Position numbers and translations under genes: made by a program. The notes under the pieces are model-generated. The model ran no database searches. It saw only the letters and a list, made by a program, of their open reading frames with translations, and was not told the DNA's origin. Shown here in pieces: positions 52,240 through 61,636 of a stretch of 64,000 nt of DNA. The DNA is from Clostridia bacterium (GTDB lineage Bacteria; Bacillota; Clostridia; Oscillospirales; Acutalibacteraceae), in contig JAFWZR010000033.1 of the NCBI GenBank assembly GCA_017522225.1, positions 62,001-126,000 on the forward strand, read 5' to 3'. Within the stretch, counting starts at the first letter, position 1, and each line of letters opens with the position of its first letter.

Positions 52240-54246
52240 TTATTTGTAATAATCGTAATTTATTCCTCTGCGGTTTTCATTGAACGAAGCCGTTATCTCA
52301 TCCATCTTTGTGTTCATTTTCTCCGAGATTTCAGGATAAACGGTTGTACGGTTGTAATTCTCACCGACGTCATCCGTTAAAATATGAAGCCAGTTTTTAC
52401 GGTACTTGTCAAAGAATGCAGAGTTGTCGTTCTGTATATTCTTGAAATACTTGAATGTTACATTCTCGTTTTCATTAAGAACGGCATAGTCATATTTTGT
52501 ATAGTTCTCGTTTGTTTTGACAGCTTCTGTCGGAACGGTGTACTGAATCGCCTTGAGCTTTTCACGCTTCATATGAAGAATCGGATGCTCCTCGGTATGT
52601 ATAACTTTGTCACCCGCAAGTAAATCAAGCATTGAAACACCGTCGATTGTTCTATCCTCGGGAAGTGTATTCTTCTCACCGCCCACACTCAGACCGCAAA
52701 GGTCGATAAGTGTCGGGAAAAGGTCAACCATAACAGCACTCTGTTCAAGGACTGTGCCTGCATCCCAGAGTCCGCCGTTGCCCCATCGAAGCATAAACGG
52801 AACCTTCTGTCCGCCCTCGTAAGCGAGGTATTTACCGCCTCGGAGCTCGTTGACAGAGCCTTCAAGCGCAGGTCCGTTATCGGATGTGAAGACGATGATT
52901 GTATCGTCCATAACGCCAAGCTCCTCAAGAGTTGCAAACAGCTTTCCGAGATAGTAGTCAAACTCAGTTACGCAGTCAACATAAGTACCCATACCCGTTG
53001 TGCCGTCGAAATCGTCACCTGCAAAAACAGGACCGTGAGGCCACGGAGAAGCATAATAAGCAAAGAACGGCTCCTCAGAATTTGTAACCTTGTCGGTAAC
53101 CCATTCGGTGATTTCATTGTGAATCCACCTTGTAGCCAAACTCTGGTCTTCAAGCTCGTCGTAACCATGAACAATCTCGTACTCTCCGTTTTCCTCAACC
53201 ACGTGATAGAATGGAGTCATATCGTTAACGTGGTGACTGCCGTAGAAGTAATCAAATCCCTGATTTGTGGGAAGATATTCACCGTAATCACCAAGGTGCC
53301 ATTTACCGAAAGCACCTGTGTTATAGCCTGCATTTTTGAAAACCTCTGCAATAGTAATTTCATCACCGAGCATACCGTCACAGTTCGCACCCATTTCAAA
53401 CGAATTGAAAAGTCGGGTTGTTGCAAATTCTGTTGTTGAACTGATTGTCGGATAAATAACATTATCAGCGTGACCTCTGAACGGGTAGCGTCCGGTAAGA
53501 AGACCAAAGCGTGCAGGTGAACAGACGGAATAGCAGGAATAGAAATTTTCGAGGTTCACACCCTCTTCGCCGATTCTGTCAATGTTCGGTGTGTCATAGA
53601 TTGCACCGTTGAGTGAAACGTCACCATAGCCAAGGTCATCCATAAGGATAAACAGAACATTCGGATTATCCGTTGATGCCTTATCAACCTTGCCGAGATA
53701 ATCGTCGTGACCCTCCCACAGTCTTTCAACATTCGGCTGAGATCGAAGGTTCATTGTAAGAAGATATAATACCGTTGTGAGCACAAAAACAATGCTCAGA
53801 ACAGCGGAAAGTGCCTTATGCAGGGATGCTTTTTTAAGCTTCTTTGATGCAAGAAGGAAAAGCAACGCACAGATGATTGCACTCGGCAGAATGAGAAGAA
53901 AATTGCCGAGAAAACGCAATCCGAGATTGCCCGCACCTGCAAAAAGTGCATTTTCGGCTGATTTCCAGCCTGCAAGGCAGTTGGAAAAAGCACCGAAGCC
54001 TGCATCGGCACCGTATACTATATAATACATAGTTACGGCAAAGCCCGATGTTGCATAAGCCGCAAGAACATTCTTCGACGGCTTTTTGCTGATAATCAGG
54101 CTAAGTATCAAAAGCACCGTGCAGATACACATAAAGCCTACATTGACCACTGCGAACATATTTGTTCTTTTATACAGCAGCGCAATGATAAGTAACATCG
54201 AAATGATATTCGGCAGGAAGCTGAATACCTGTTTTTTGTCTTTCAT
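52240..54246 (-). CDS. Membrane-anchored Cys-type sulfatase
   Basis: A 668-aa protein with four or five N-terminal membrane helices (to about residue 175), then a sulfatase domain. NVLFILMDDLGYGD gives the metal Asp pair, and CYSVCSPARFGLLTGR carries the C-x-P-x-R formylglycine site. GKWHLGDYG and FTSDNGPALEGS follow. The S-P-A-R variant fits maturation by anSME. The membrane part is unusual for a sulfatase, which is usually secreted, and recalls LtaS-like layouts, though the domain is of the Cys type. Likely target: sulfated host glycans (inference). Confidence 0.9.
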   Translation of the reverse strand: MKDKKQVFSFLPNIISMLLIIALLYKRTNMFAVVNVGFMCICTVLLILSLIISKKPSKNVLAAYATSGFAVTMYYIVYGADAGFGAFSNCLAGWKSAENALFAGAGNLGLRFLGNFLLILPSAIICALLFLLASKKLKKASLHKALSAVLSIVFVLTTVLYLLTMNLRSQPNVERLWEGHDDYLGKVDKASTDNPNVLFILMDDLGYGDVSLNGAIYDTPNIDRIGEEGVNLENFYSCYSVCSPARFGLLTGRYPFRGHADNVIYPTISSTTEFATTRLFNSFEMGANCDGMLGDEITIAEVFKNAGYNTGAFGKWHLGDYGEYLPTNQGFDYFYGSHHVNDMTPFYHVVEENGEYEIVHGYDELEDQSLATRWIHNEITEWVTDKVTNSEEPFFAYYASPWPHGPVFAGDDFDGTTGMGTYVDCVTEFDYYLGKLFATLEELGVMDDTIIVFTSDNGPALEGSVNELRGGKYLAYEGGQKVPFMLRWGNGGLWDAGTVLEQSAVMVDLFPTLIDLCGLSVGGEKNTLPEDRTIDGVSMLDLLAGDKVIHTEEHPILHMKREKLKAIQYTVPTEAVKTNENYTKYDYAVLNENENVTFKYFKNIQNDNSAFFDKYRKNWLHILTDDVGENYNRTTVYPEISEKMNTKMDEITASFNENRRGINYDYYK

Positions 54247-54271
54247 TTTTCAAGCCCCTCTGTTGAGTTAA

Positions 54272-55825
54272 TTATGCAGCCGGTACAAGATTTTTGAAAA
54301 CAAAATCAACAACAGTTTCGATAATAACCGTAACAAGCTTTACAAAATTAAGGAAGCTCGGAATTGCTTCCATCATATTTACTGCATCCTCAATCGGATT
54401 TGAAAGCTCAGCAACGGGAACGAAGGTCTGGTTGATTGTATCGTTCTGCATAAACTGAGGATACTCTTCCATATCAAAAACAGTAAGCTGCTTTTCACTT
54501 GCAAAGAGCTTATCGTAGAACACGCCGTGTCCGTCATGAGTTGTTGAGTGAAGCATATCCTTTACAAACCAGGTGCATTCGGGAAGCATACAGGTTGAAG
54601 CATCAATCATTCTGTCGGGTGAAATGTAGTTGATATCGTTGAATCTTGCCTGAGTGTAATCCTCGGGAAGCTGTGAGCCGATAGGTGCACAGGTTGCTCC
54701 GCATGAAGCGTACTTTGTATCAACAGTACCGTCAGATGTTTCCATATATGCTGAAACAAGCGGAGTTCTCTGCATATTGTAGCCTGCTACGATATAGATG
54801 TTTGTGCCGTCTGCCTGAGCACCGCGGAGAAGCTGTTCAGCCTTGCCCTGAACCTCATAGTGGTAGAAATCAAGCTTTGCGATAAGGCCTGCCTGTGTAG
54901 CGGGATCAAGCTTCATAAACTTCTTACCGCTTTCATAGTACTCATCAGGAACAAAGCTCCAAATACCCGGGAGTGTTCCGAAGATAGGAATAAGACATTC
55001 GTCAAAAACTCTGTCCTTAAGGTTTACAATAAGACCGTCAACAAGACCGAGAAGTGCTTCAAACACACCTGCACCGTCAAGTGCCTCACAAAGAGCATAA
55101 AGAATACCGCTGAGGAAATCAATTTCGATTGCGGGAAGAGCACACTCTGCATATCTTACGAGTGCGTCCTTGTTAATTTCAAACTTGCCGTTGAAAAGCT
55201 CACCTGCAACTGCTGTGCCGAGAATAGGACAGTTCTGGAAGATGATGGTCTCAATGTTCTTTGTGCCGTAAAGACGAATGTATGACATCATTACAACACC
55301 GCCCATGCTCGATGCACGGATTTTAACATCATCGTGACCTGTAAGCTCCTTAACCTCTTCTAAATATGTATGAAGCTTGCGTGCAGTTTCAACAGGATCC
55401 ATACGGAAATCGTAACCGAAATAATATGAATGGTCACCGCCGTGCTCAGCTGTGTCGGGATGGAACTGTTCACTTGTTACTCTCGGGTGAGAATCGCCGT
55501 TGCCGTCAAGTGCAAGCATACCGAATGCCTCATTGACGCAGCCGATAAGCACATCGCCGAACTTGTCGTAATTTTTTGTTGCGATAAGCTCAACCGCTGC
55601 AGGGATAACAGGGAGTAAAATCTCAAGAATATCCTCTGTTTCGGGCCTGAAAAGCACACGCTCGTTTTCAGTACCCTCGTCGAGCATTACATAACCGCTT
55701 CCGAGTGCAGCAACGTAAACTGACGGTGTTTCACCGCAGTCACATTTACCTGCTGAAGCAAAAGCAGGTACCATAACGGCAAAAGCCATTACGATTGCCA
55801 TAATAACCGATAAAATCTTTTTCAT
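54272..55825 (-). CDS. Secreted alpha/beta-hydrolase-like protein (lipase type), paralogue B
   Basis: A 517-aa exported protein with a signal peptide (residues 1-25, ending VPAFASA) and then CDCGETPSV. The lipase-like core has DDVKIRASSMGGVVMMSYIRLYG with an A-x-S-x-G-like elbow (S-S-M-G) near residue 178 and YFGYDFRMDPVETA before it. It shares layout with the protein at 44671 (signal, Cys cluster, elbow, YIAGYN motif). It heads the operon hydrolase-sulfatase-maturase (26-nt and 10-nt gaps). AAAGGAG precedes ATG. Confidence 0.72.
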   Translation of the reverse strand: MKKILSVIMAIVMAFAVMVPAFASAGKCDCGETPSVYVAALGSGYVMLDEGTENERVLFRPETEDILEILLPVIPAAVELIATKNYDKFGDVLIGCVNEAFGMLALDGNGDSHPRVTSEQFHPDTAEHGGDHSYYFGYDFRMDPVETARKLHTYLEEVKELTGHDDVKIRASSMGGVVMMSYIRLYGTKNIETIIFQNCPILGTAVAGELFNGKFEINKDALVRYAECALPAIEIDFLSGILYALCEALDGAGVFEALLGLVDGLIVNLKDRVFDECLIPIFGTLPGIWSFVPDEYYESGKKFMKLDPATQAGLIAKLDFYHYEVQGKAEQLLRGAQADGTNIYIVAGYNMQRTPLVSAYMETSDGTVDTKYASCGATCAPIGSQLPEDYTQARFNDINYISPDRMIDASTCMLPECTWFVKDMLHSTTHDGHGVFYDKLFASEKQLTVFDMEEYPQFMQNDTINQTFVPVAELSNPIEDAVNMMEAIPSFLNFVKLVTVIIETVVDFVFKNLVPAA

Positions 55826-55881
55826 AAAATCGCTCCTTTACGATTGTGGTGCTTAAAGTATCAGCACCTATAGTCATTTTA

Positions 55882-55910
55882 ATGTTACCATATTGAAAAT
55901 TGAGTGTCAA
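55882..55910 (-). promoter_or_regulatory. Promoter of the hydrolase B-sulfatase-maturase operon
   Basis: TTGACA, 17 nt, TAACAT on the minus strand. The leader contains a GGTGCT...AGCACC hairpin at about 55848-55868. Confidence 0.7.
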
Positions 55911-56078
55911 CTTTTATGAAATAAACAAGGCTGACAAAATAAACAGGAAAAATTTGGTTAAATTTTTTTGTATAAAAAATTTGCAGAAAATCTTCTCTTT
56001 TTTCAAGCAAGATACCAATATGCAATCACAATTTCTTCTGCTATAATATAAAAGCACGCAATAAAAAGGAGACGAGTT

Positions 56079-56774
56079 ATGAAAATCTGCGGTTTTCAGA
56101 AAATGACAATGCTTGACTATCCCGGCAAGGTTGCCTGTACGGTTTTTACGGGCGGCTGTAACTTCCGTTGTCCCTTCTGCCATAACGCTTCGCTTGTGAC
56201 GGAGATTGACTACACCGCCTTATGGGAGGAAAGCGAAATTATCGAATACCTTTATAAAAGAAAAGGTATTATCGACGGTGTATGTATCACCGGCGGTGAA
56301 CCTCTTATGCAGAAGGATATTGCCGAATTCATTTTAAAGGTCAAGGAAACGGGACTGCCCGTGAAGCTTGACACAAACGGCAGCTATCCCGAAAAGCTCA
56401 GGTCTCTTGTTACTGACGGTCTTGTTGATTACGTTGCAATGGATATCAAAAACTCCAGAAAAAAGTATCCCGCAACAGTCGGCCTTGACGGCTATGATAT
56501 CAGCCGGATTGAAGAAAGTGTTAATTTTCTTCTGACCGATGCCGTCGATTATGAGTTCCGTACCACCGTGGTAAGGGAATTCCATACTGCAGACGACATC
56601 ACAGAAATCACACAATGGATAGCGGGCGCAAAACGATATTTTCTGCAGGGCTTTGTGGATTCAGGTAATCTCATCGGCAGCGAAATGAGTGCTCTGAGAC
56701 CACAAGAAATGGTAGAATTTTGTACTCTGGCACAGAAAAATGTACCAAATACTGTGTTAAGAGGTGTAAAATAA
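56079..56774 (+). CDS. nrdG: Anaerobic ribonucleotide reductase activating protein (radical SAM)
   Basis: It generates the glycyl radical on NrdD using SAM and a 4Fe-4S cluster. The 231-aa product has GGCNFRCPFCHN (cluster motif) near residue 26 and CITGGEPLMQKD near 72. AAAGGAG precedes ATG, and a TATAAT lies about 30 nt upstream. It lies 5' of nrdD; many genomes have the reverse order. The 175-nt gap to nrdD holds a separate promoter and NrdR boxes. Confidence 0.9.
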   Translation: MKICGFQKMTMLDYPGKVACTVFTGGCNFRCPFCHNASLVTEIDYTALWEESEIIEYLYKRKGIIDGVCITGGEPLMQKDIAEFILKVKETGLPVKLDTNGSYPEKLRSLVTDGLVDYVAMDIKNSRKKYPATVGLDGYDISRIEESVNFLLTDAVDYEFRTTVVREFHTADDITEITQWIAGAKRYFLQGFVDSGNLIGSEMSALRPQEMVEFCTLAQKNVPNTVLRGVK

Positions 56775-56845
56775 CCAAATTATACCGTATTTCTTTAGAC
56801 AATCACAACATTAAGTACTAAATATCGTACCGTGAGACATAAAAT

Positions 56846-56892
56846 AACCAAGATATTGTGTTTTTCCGGTTGACAAGCACACAATATGTATG
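56846..56892. promoter_or_regulatory. Pair of NrdR boxes upstream of nrdD
   Basis: Box 1 AACCAAGATATTGTGT (56846-56861) and box 2 ACACAATATGTATG (from 56879) fit the NrdR consensus acaCwAtATaTwGtgt in opposite halves. Their start-to-start distance of 33 nt is close to three helical turns, as usual for NrdR sites. Box 2 lies in the promoter spacer. Confidence 0.75.
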
Positions 56893-56899
56893 ATATAAT
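56870..56899 (+). promoter_or_regulatory. Sigma-A promoter of nrdD
   Basis: TTGACA, 18 nt, TATAAT on the plus strand. Confidence 0.8.
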
Positions 56900-56949
56900 C
56901 GTCACGCTCGCAAAGAAACATGAAAAAATTCAAGAAAAGGAGACGAACT

Positions 56950-59196
56950 ATGTATACTGTTCTTAAAAGAGACGGTAAAACCGTACCGTTTGACATCTCG
57001 AAAATCAGCACAGCTATCTCCCAGGCATTTGAAGCATGCGAAAAGTATTCTCACCCCGACATAATCGACCTTATCGCTTTAAAGGTTACTGCAGAATTTG
57101 AGCCGAAAATCAAGGACGGTCAGATTTCTGTTGAAAACATTCAGGACAGCGTTGAATCAGTTCTTATCAAGGCAGGCTATGACGATGTTGCTAAGGCATA
57201 CATCATCTACCGTCGCCAGAGAGAGAAAATCCGTAACATCAACGCAACAATGGTTGACTACAAGGCAATTATCGACAATTACCTTAAAATCAATGACTGG
57301 CGTGTTAAGGAGAACTCAACCGTTACTTATTCAGTAGGCGGTCTTATCCTTTCAAACTCAGGTGCAGTTACTGCTAACTACTGGCTTTCTGAGATTTATG
57401 ACGACGAAATCGGCAACGCTCACAGAAACGCTGATATTCACATCCACGACCTTTCAATGCTTACAGGTTACTGTGCAGGTTGGTCACTCAAGCAGCTTAT
57501 TCAGGAAGGCCTCGGCGGTGTTCCCGGTAAGATCACATCTGCTCCCGCTGCTCACCTTTCCACACTCTGCAACCAGATGGTTAACTTCCTCGGTATTATG
57601 CAGAACGAATGGGCAGGTGCTCAGGCTTTCTCTTCATTCGACACATACCTTGCTCCCTTTGTAAAGGTTGATAACCTTTCTTACAAAGAGGTTAAGCAGT
57701 GCATTCAGTCTTTCATCTACGGTGTTAACACTCCGTCACGTTGGGGTACACAGTCACCGTTCACAAACATCACACTTGACTGGACAGTTCCCAACGACCT
57801 TGCAGAGCTCAACGCTATCGTAGGCGGCAAGGAAATGGACTTCAAGTACAAAGACTGTAAAAAAGAAATGGATATGGTCAACAAGGCATTCATCGAGATT
57901 ATGGTTGAAGGTGATGCTAACGGCCGCGGCTTCCAGTATCCTATCCCCACTTACTCAATCACACGCGACTTCGACTGGTCAGAGACAGAGAACAACAAGC
58001 TTCTCTTCGAAATGACTGCAAAGTACGGTACACCGTATTTCTCAAACTACATCAACTCCGATATGGAGCCCAGCGATGTACGTTCAATGTGTTGCCGTCT
58101 TCGTCTTGACCTTCGTGAGCTTCGTAAGAAGTCAGGCGGTTTCTTCGGCAGCGGTGAATCAACAGGTTCAGTCGGTGTTGTTACAATCAACCTTCCGAGA
58201 ATCGCTTACCTTGCAAAGGATGAGGCTGATTTCTACGCTCGTCTTGACAGAATGATGGATATTTCCGCACGTTCACTCAAGGTTAAGCGTACAGTTATCA
58301 CAAAGCTTCTTGATTCAGGTCTCTATCCGTATACAAAGAGATACCTCGGCACATTCGACAACCACTTCTCAACAATCGGTCTTGTAGGTATGAACGAGGT
58401 TGGCCTTAACGCAAAGTGGCTCCGTGCTGATATGACAACAGAGAAGACACAGCAGTTTGCAAAGGACGTTCTTAACCACATGAGAGAAAGACTCTCTGAC
58501 TATCAGGTTCAGTACGGTGACCTTTACAACCTTGAGGCTACTCCCGCTGAGTCAACAGCATTCCGTCTTGCAAAGCATGACCTTAAGTACTATCCCGACA
58601 TCATCACAGCAGGCTGCGAGAAGAATCAGACTCCGTACTACACCAACTCTTCACACCTTCCTGTTGGTTACACAGAGGATATCTTCACAGCTCTTGATAT
58701 GCAGGATGAGCTTCATACACTTTACACATCAGGTACTGTTTTCCACGCTTTCCTTGGCGAAAAGCTTCCTGACTGGCAGTCATGTGCAAGTCTTGTAAGA
58801 AAGATTGCAGAAAACTACAGACTCCCCTACTACTCAATTTCTCCGACTTACTCAGTATGTAAGAACCACGGATACATCGCAGGCGAAGCATTCACTTGCC
58901 CCGAGTGCGGTGAAGAGGCTGAGGTTTACAGCCGTATCACAGGCTACTACCGTCCCGTTAAGAACTGGAATGACGGTAAGACTCAGGAATACAAGGACCG
59001 TAAGGTTTACGATATCGGTAAGTCAACTCTTAAAAAGGCTGCTCCCGTTGTTGAAGAGACAGCAGTTGAGGCTGCAGCTCCCGTAGCTGAAAGCAAAAAC
59101 ATTCTCTTTGCAACAGCAACCTGCCCGAACTGTAAGATTGCTTGTGCTTTCCTTGATAAGGCGGGCTTCCCGTACGAGAAGCTCCTTGCTGAATAA
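56950..59196 (+). CDS. nrdD: Anaerobic ribonucleoside-triphosphate reductase, truncated by in-frame TAA
   Basis: It makes dNTPs from NTPs without oxygen. The 748-aa product has an N-terminal ATP-cone (YTVLKRDGKTVPFDISKI), a catalytic barrel with DIHIHDLSMLTGYCAGWS, and the C-terminal zinc site (CKNHGY, CPECGEEA) next to the glycyl-radical loop RITGYYRPVKNWNDGK. After a linker a thioredoxin-like domain begins (NILFATATCPNCKIACAFLDK, C-P-N-C site) but is cut by TAA after KLLAE. The start at 56950 has AAGGAG upstream. The catalytic core is intact. Confidence 0.93.
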   Translation: MYTVLKRDGKTVPFDISKISTAISQAFEACEKYSHPDIIDLIALKVTAEFEPKIKDGQISVENIQDSVESVLIKAGYDDVAKAYIIYRRQREKIRNINATMVDYKAIIDNYLKINDWRVKENSTVTYSVGGLILSNSGAVTANYWLSEIYDDEIGNAHRNADIHIHDLSMLTGYCAGWSLKQLIQEGLGGVPGKITSAPAAHLSTLCNQMVNFLGIMQNEWAGAQAFSSFDTYLAPFVKVDNLSYKEVKQCIQSFIYGVNTPSRWGTQSPFTNITLDWTVPNDLAELNAIVGGKEMDFKYKDCKKEMDMVNKAFIEIMVEGDANGRGFQYPIPTYSITRDFDWSETENNKLLFEMTAKYGTPYFSNYINSDMEPSDVRSMCCRLRLDLRELRKKSGGFFGSGESTGSVGVVTINLPRIAYLAKDEADFYARLDRMMDISARSLKVKRTVITKLLDSGLYPYTKRYLGTFDNHFSTIGLVGMNEVGLNAKWLRADMTTEKTQQFAKDVLNHMRERLSDYQVQYGDLYNLEATPAESTAFRLAKHDLKYYPDIITAGCEKNQTPYYTNSSHLPVGYTEDIFTALDMQDELHTLYTSGTVFHAFLGEKLPDWQSCASLVRKIAENYRLPYYSISPTYSVCKNHGYIAGEAFTCPECGEEAEVYSRITGYYRPVKNWNDGKTQEYKDRKVYDIGKSTLKKAAPVVEETAVEAAAPVAESKNILFATATCPNCKIACAFLDKAGFPYEKLLAE

Positions 59197-59316
59197 AACG
59201 CAGAGCTTGCAACAGAGTTCGGCATCAGACAGGCTCCGACTCTTGTTGTTATCAAGGACGGCGTTGCTCAGAAGTACACAGGTGTTTCAGACATCAAAAA
59301 GTTCCTCGGCGCTTAA
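59197..59316 (+). pseudogene. nrdD: Detached 3' end of the NrdD thioredoxin-like domain
   Basis: The frame of nrdD continues after the TAA (59194-59196) for 39 codons: starting NAELATEFGIRQAPTLVVIK and ending KKFLGA before a second TAA at 59314-59316. The QAPTLVV segment is the cis-Pro loop of thioredoxin folds. So the domain was complete except for one stop codon, best explained by GAA to TAA, an assembly error or read-through. Confidence 0.85.
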
Positions 59317-59343
59317 AAATTATTTATAAGGGATAATATTATT

Positions 59344-60252
59344 ATGTATGATATTATAGTTATCGGCGGTGGCCCTGCGGGGCTTACCGCCGCCCTGTAT
59401 GCTCGCAGGGCTAATAAGAGCGTTCTTGTTATTGAAAAGGCAACCTTCGGCGGTCAGATTACATACTCACCCAAGGTTGAAAATATCCCCGGCTTCATTC
59501 AGCTTACAGGCAACGAATTTGCAGATAAGCTTGTTGAACAGGTGCTCGAACAGGGTGCAGATGTCGAGCTTTGCGAAGCACTTGAAATCAAAGACGGTGA
59601 CATAAAAACCGTTGTAACGGATTCAGGTGAGTTTGAAGGCAAAACCGTCATCATCTCAACAGGTGCAAAGCACAGAATGCTGGGTCTTCCCAACGAGCAC
59701 AAATATGTCGGTGAAGGCATTTCCTTCTGTGCTGTTTGTGACGGTGCCTTTTACAAGGGCAAGACAGTCGGTGTTGTAGGCGGCGGAAACTCAGCTTTGC
59801 AGGAGGCTATTCTCCTTTCTGACCTTGCTGAAAAGGTTTATGTTATGCAGGATCTCGACTTCCTTACAGGTGAGAACAAGCTTGCCGAGCAGGTCTATGC
59901 AAAGGACAACATCGAGGTTATCACAGGTACAAAGGTTACCGCTTTTACAGGTGAAACAGAGCTCGACGGTGTTGAAATCACAAAGAATGCTGACGGCAGT
60001 GTTTCGCACATCAAGCTTGACGGTCTGTTCATCGCAATCGGTCTTATTCCTCAGAACGAGGCTTTTGCAAACGTTATTGCTCTTGATGAAAGAGGATACG
60101 CAAGTTCAGATGAATCCTGCGTGACAGGTGCAAACGGAATCTTTGTTGCAGGTGACTGCCGTACAAAGAAAATCCGTCAGGTTGCAACAGCTGCCGCAGA
60201 CGGTGCAGTTGCTGCACTTGCAGCCTGCGACTACATTGACGCATTGAAATAA
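59344..60252 (+). CDS. trxB: Thioredoxin reductase (thioredoxin-disulfide reductase family)
   Basis: It passes electrons from NADPH (or ferredoxin) through FAD to a redox disulfide. The 302-aa product has the FAD motif IIVIGGGPAGLTAALYARRA, the active-site FCAVCDGAF near residue 132, NAD(P) motif VGVVGGGNSALQEA, and GIFVAGDCRTKKIRQVATAAADGAVAA. It lies 27 nt after the end of the NrdD frame, so the likely client is the thioredoxin-like domain fused to NrdD. The operon ends in a terminator. Confidence 0.93.
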   Translation: MYDIIVIGGGPAGLTAALYARRANKSVLVIEKATFGGQITYSPKVENIPGFIQLTGNEFADKLVEQVLEQGADVELCEALEIKDGDIKTVVTDSGEFEGKTVIISTGAKHRMLGLPNEHKYVGEGISFCAVCDGAFYKGKTVGVVGGGNSALQEAILLSDLAEKVYVMQDLDFLTGENKLAEQVYAKDNIEVITGTKVTAFTGETELDGVEITKNADGSVSHIKLDGLFIAIGLIPQNEAFANVIALDERGYASSDESCVTGANGIFVAGDCRTKKIRQVATAAADGAVAALAACDYIDALK

Positions 60253-60268
60253 AATACCGTTATGCAAT

Positions 60269-60304
60269 AAAAAGCTGACATCATCAGATGTCAGCTTTTT
60301 TATT
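60269..60304. terminator. Bidirectional terminator after trxB
   Basis: AAAAAGCTGACATC, loop ATCA, GATGTCAGCTTTTTTT. Confidence 0.92.
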
Positions 60305-60308
60305 ATTC

Positions 60309-61568
60309 TTACAATACCGCACCGTTTTCGATAAGTTTTTTCTGTAAATCCGTAACATCAACCGTGTGGGCATTTTTATTTGTTTTCAAAGCAAGTGCTG
60401 CCGCTGTGCCTGCCGCCTGACCGAGACAACAGCAGATAGGCATAATCCTGACAGAAGCCTGTGCTTCGTGAGTAGCGGATAGGCAACGTCCAGCAACCAA
60501 CAGATTATCATACTCAACCGGCAAAAGACTGCGGTACGGAATTTTATAATACTCACCGTCACCGAAAAATCTGTGGCTTGTGCCCGTGCCCGATGGGTTA
60601 TGTATATCTATGTCATAATTACCGAGTGCAATCGAATCCTCAAAATGAGTGCAATTTATAATCTCGTCAGCGGTAAGAATATGTACACCTTTGAGTTTGC
60701 GGCTTTCACGCACACCGATGTCAACTGCAATAGAAATCAACGCACTTTCATCAAAGGCTTTCGAGTTTTCTTTCAGGAAACTAACCATTTCGTGAATCTG
60801 ACGTCTTGCAATAACCTCCGCGCAACTTACATCAAACGGATTCGTCGGATCAAGCTTAACCACACGGGTTGTATTGAAATGCAGAACATCCTCACCTACA
60901 CCAAAGAAAACAAGAATATTTTCTCTCGGGTTTGTAATCTCACCCTTAGCCTGCTTTTCTTTATATAACTCCTGTAATCTCGGCCTTTCCTGAGTGAAAA
61001 GGTCGAGATCGACACCACTCATTCTGAAACAGGTTGTCATCGGCTGACAAAGGCCGTCACTCTCTCGTCCGAGTTGAAAATCACACCCTGCAAGGTAAAA
61101 TAACTCTCCATCGCCCGTCGCATCAACAAAGAAATCTGCCTGTACGGTTATCTTCTGACTTTTTGCGGTTATTTCAACCTCGGTAACTTGTCTTTCCTGT
61201 GTTTTGACACCGTAAACAATGCCGTGAAAAAGAACATCAACACCTGCTTCAGCGGTCATATCATCAAGCACTATTTTGAAATATTCCGAATTGAATTCGT
61301 GATCCTTACAATCCGAAACATACTTATCGTGCCTTTCCTTCATTTCTTTAAAAACCCCTTGTGAGAGGTATTTTTTGTTTTTTGCCGCTTCACCCCAATA
61401 TGGCTTTGTCCAATATGGCATAAACGGATAAACAAGGCAGTTTGAAATTGCACCGCCAAGGCAACCCGACTTTTCAACAAGTAATACACGCAGTCCCTCA
61501 CGTGCGGCACTAACTGCCGCTGCAACACCCGAAAGTCCTCCGCCTGCAACAACAAGGTCATATTTCAT
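60309..61568 (-). CDS. FAD-dependent oxidoreductase, FAD_oxidored family
   Basis: A 419-aa flavoprotein. It starts MKYDLVVAGGGLSGVAAAVSAAREG, with LLVEKSGCLGGAISNCLV and FFVDATGDGELFYLAGCDFQLGRESDG, then CQPMTTCFRMSG, a layout seen in sugar- or succinate-type flavin enzymes encoded with glycan genes in Clostridia. The C-terminal YRSLLPVEYDNLLVAGRCLSATHEA completes FAD binding. The start at 61568 has GGAGG upstream; a frame to 61652 was rejected. Substrate unknown. Confidence 0.85.
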   Translation of the reverse strand: MKYDLVVAGGGLSGVAAAVSAAREGLRVLLVEKSGCLGGAISNCLVYPFMPYWTKPYWGEAAKNKKYLSQGVFKEMKERHDKYVSDCKDHEFNSEYFKIVLDDMTAEAGVDVLFHGIVYGVKTQERQVTEVEITAKSQKITVQADFFVDATGDGELFYLAGCDFQLGRESDGLCQPMTTCFRMSGVDLDLFTQERPRLQELYKEKQAKGEITNPRENILVFFGVGEDVLHFNTTRVVKLDPTNPFDVSCAEVIARRQIHEMVSFLKENSKAFDESALISIAVDIGVRESRKLKGVHILTADEIINCTHFEDSIALGNYDIDIHNPSGTGTSHRFFGDGEYYKIPYRSLLPVEYDNLLVAGRCLSATHEAQASVRIMPICCCLGQAAGTAAALALKTNKNAHTVDVTDLQKKLIENGAVL

Positions 61569-61636
61569 AACGCCACCTCCGAGATGATTATACATTCTTA
61601 CACCAATAAAATCAACTGTGTTAAAACCCGATATGC

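Noticed and set aside
55911..56078. Candidate RNA or gene in the AT-rich gap before nrdG
   Set aside because: Only a TATAAT near 56043 is visible; no hairpin or frame with support.
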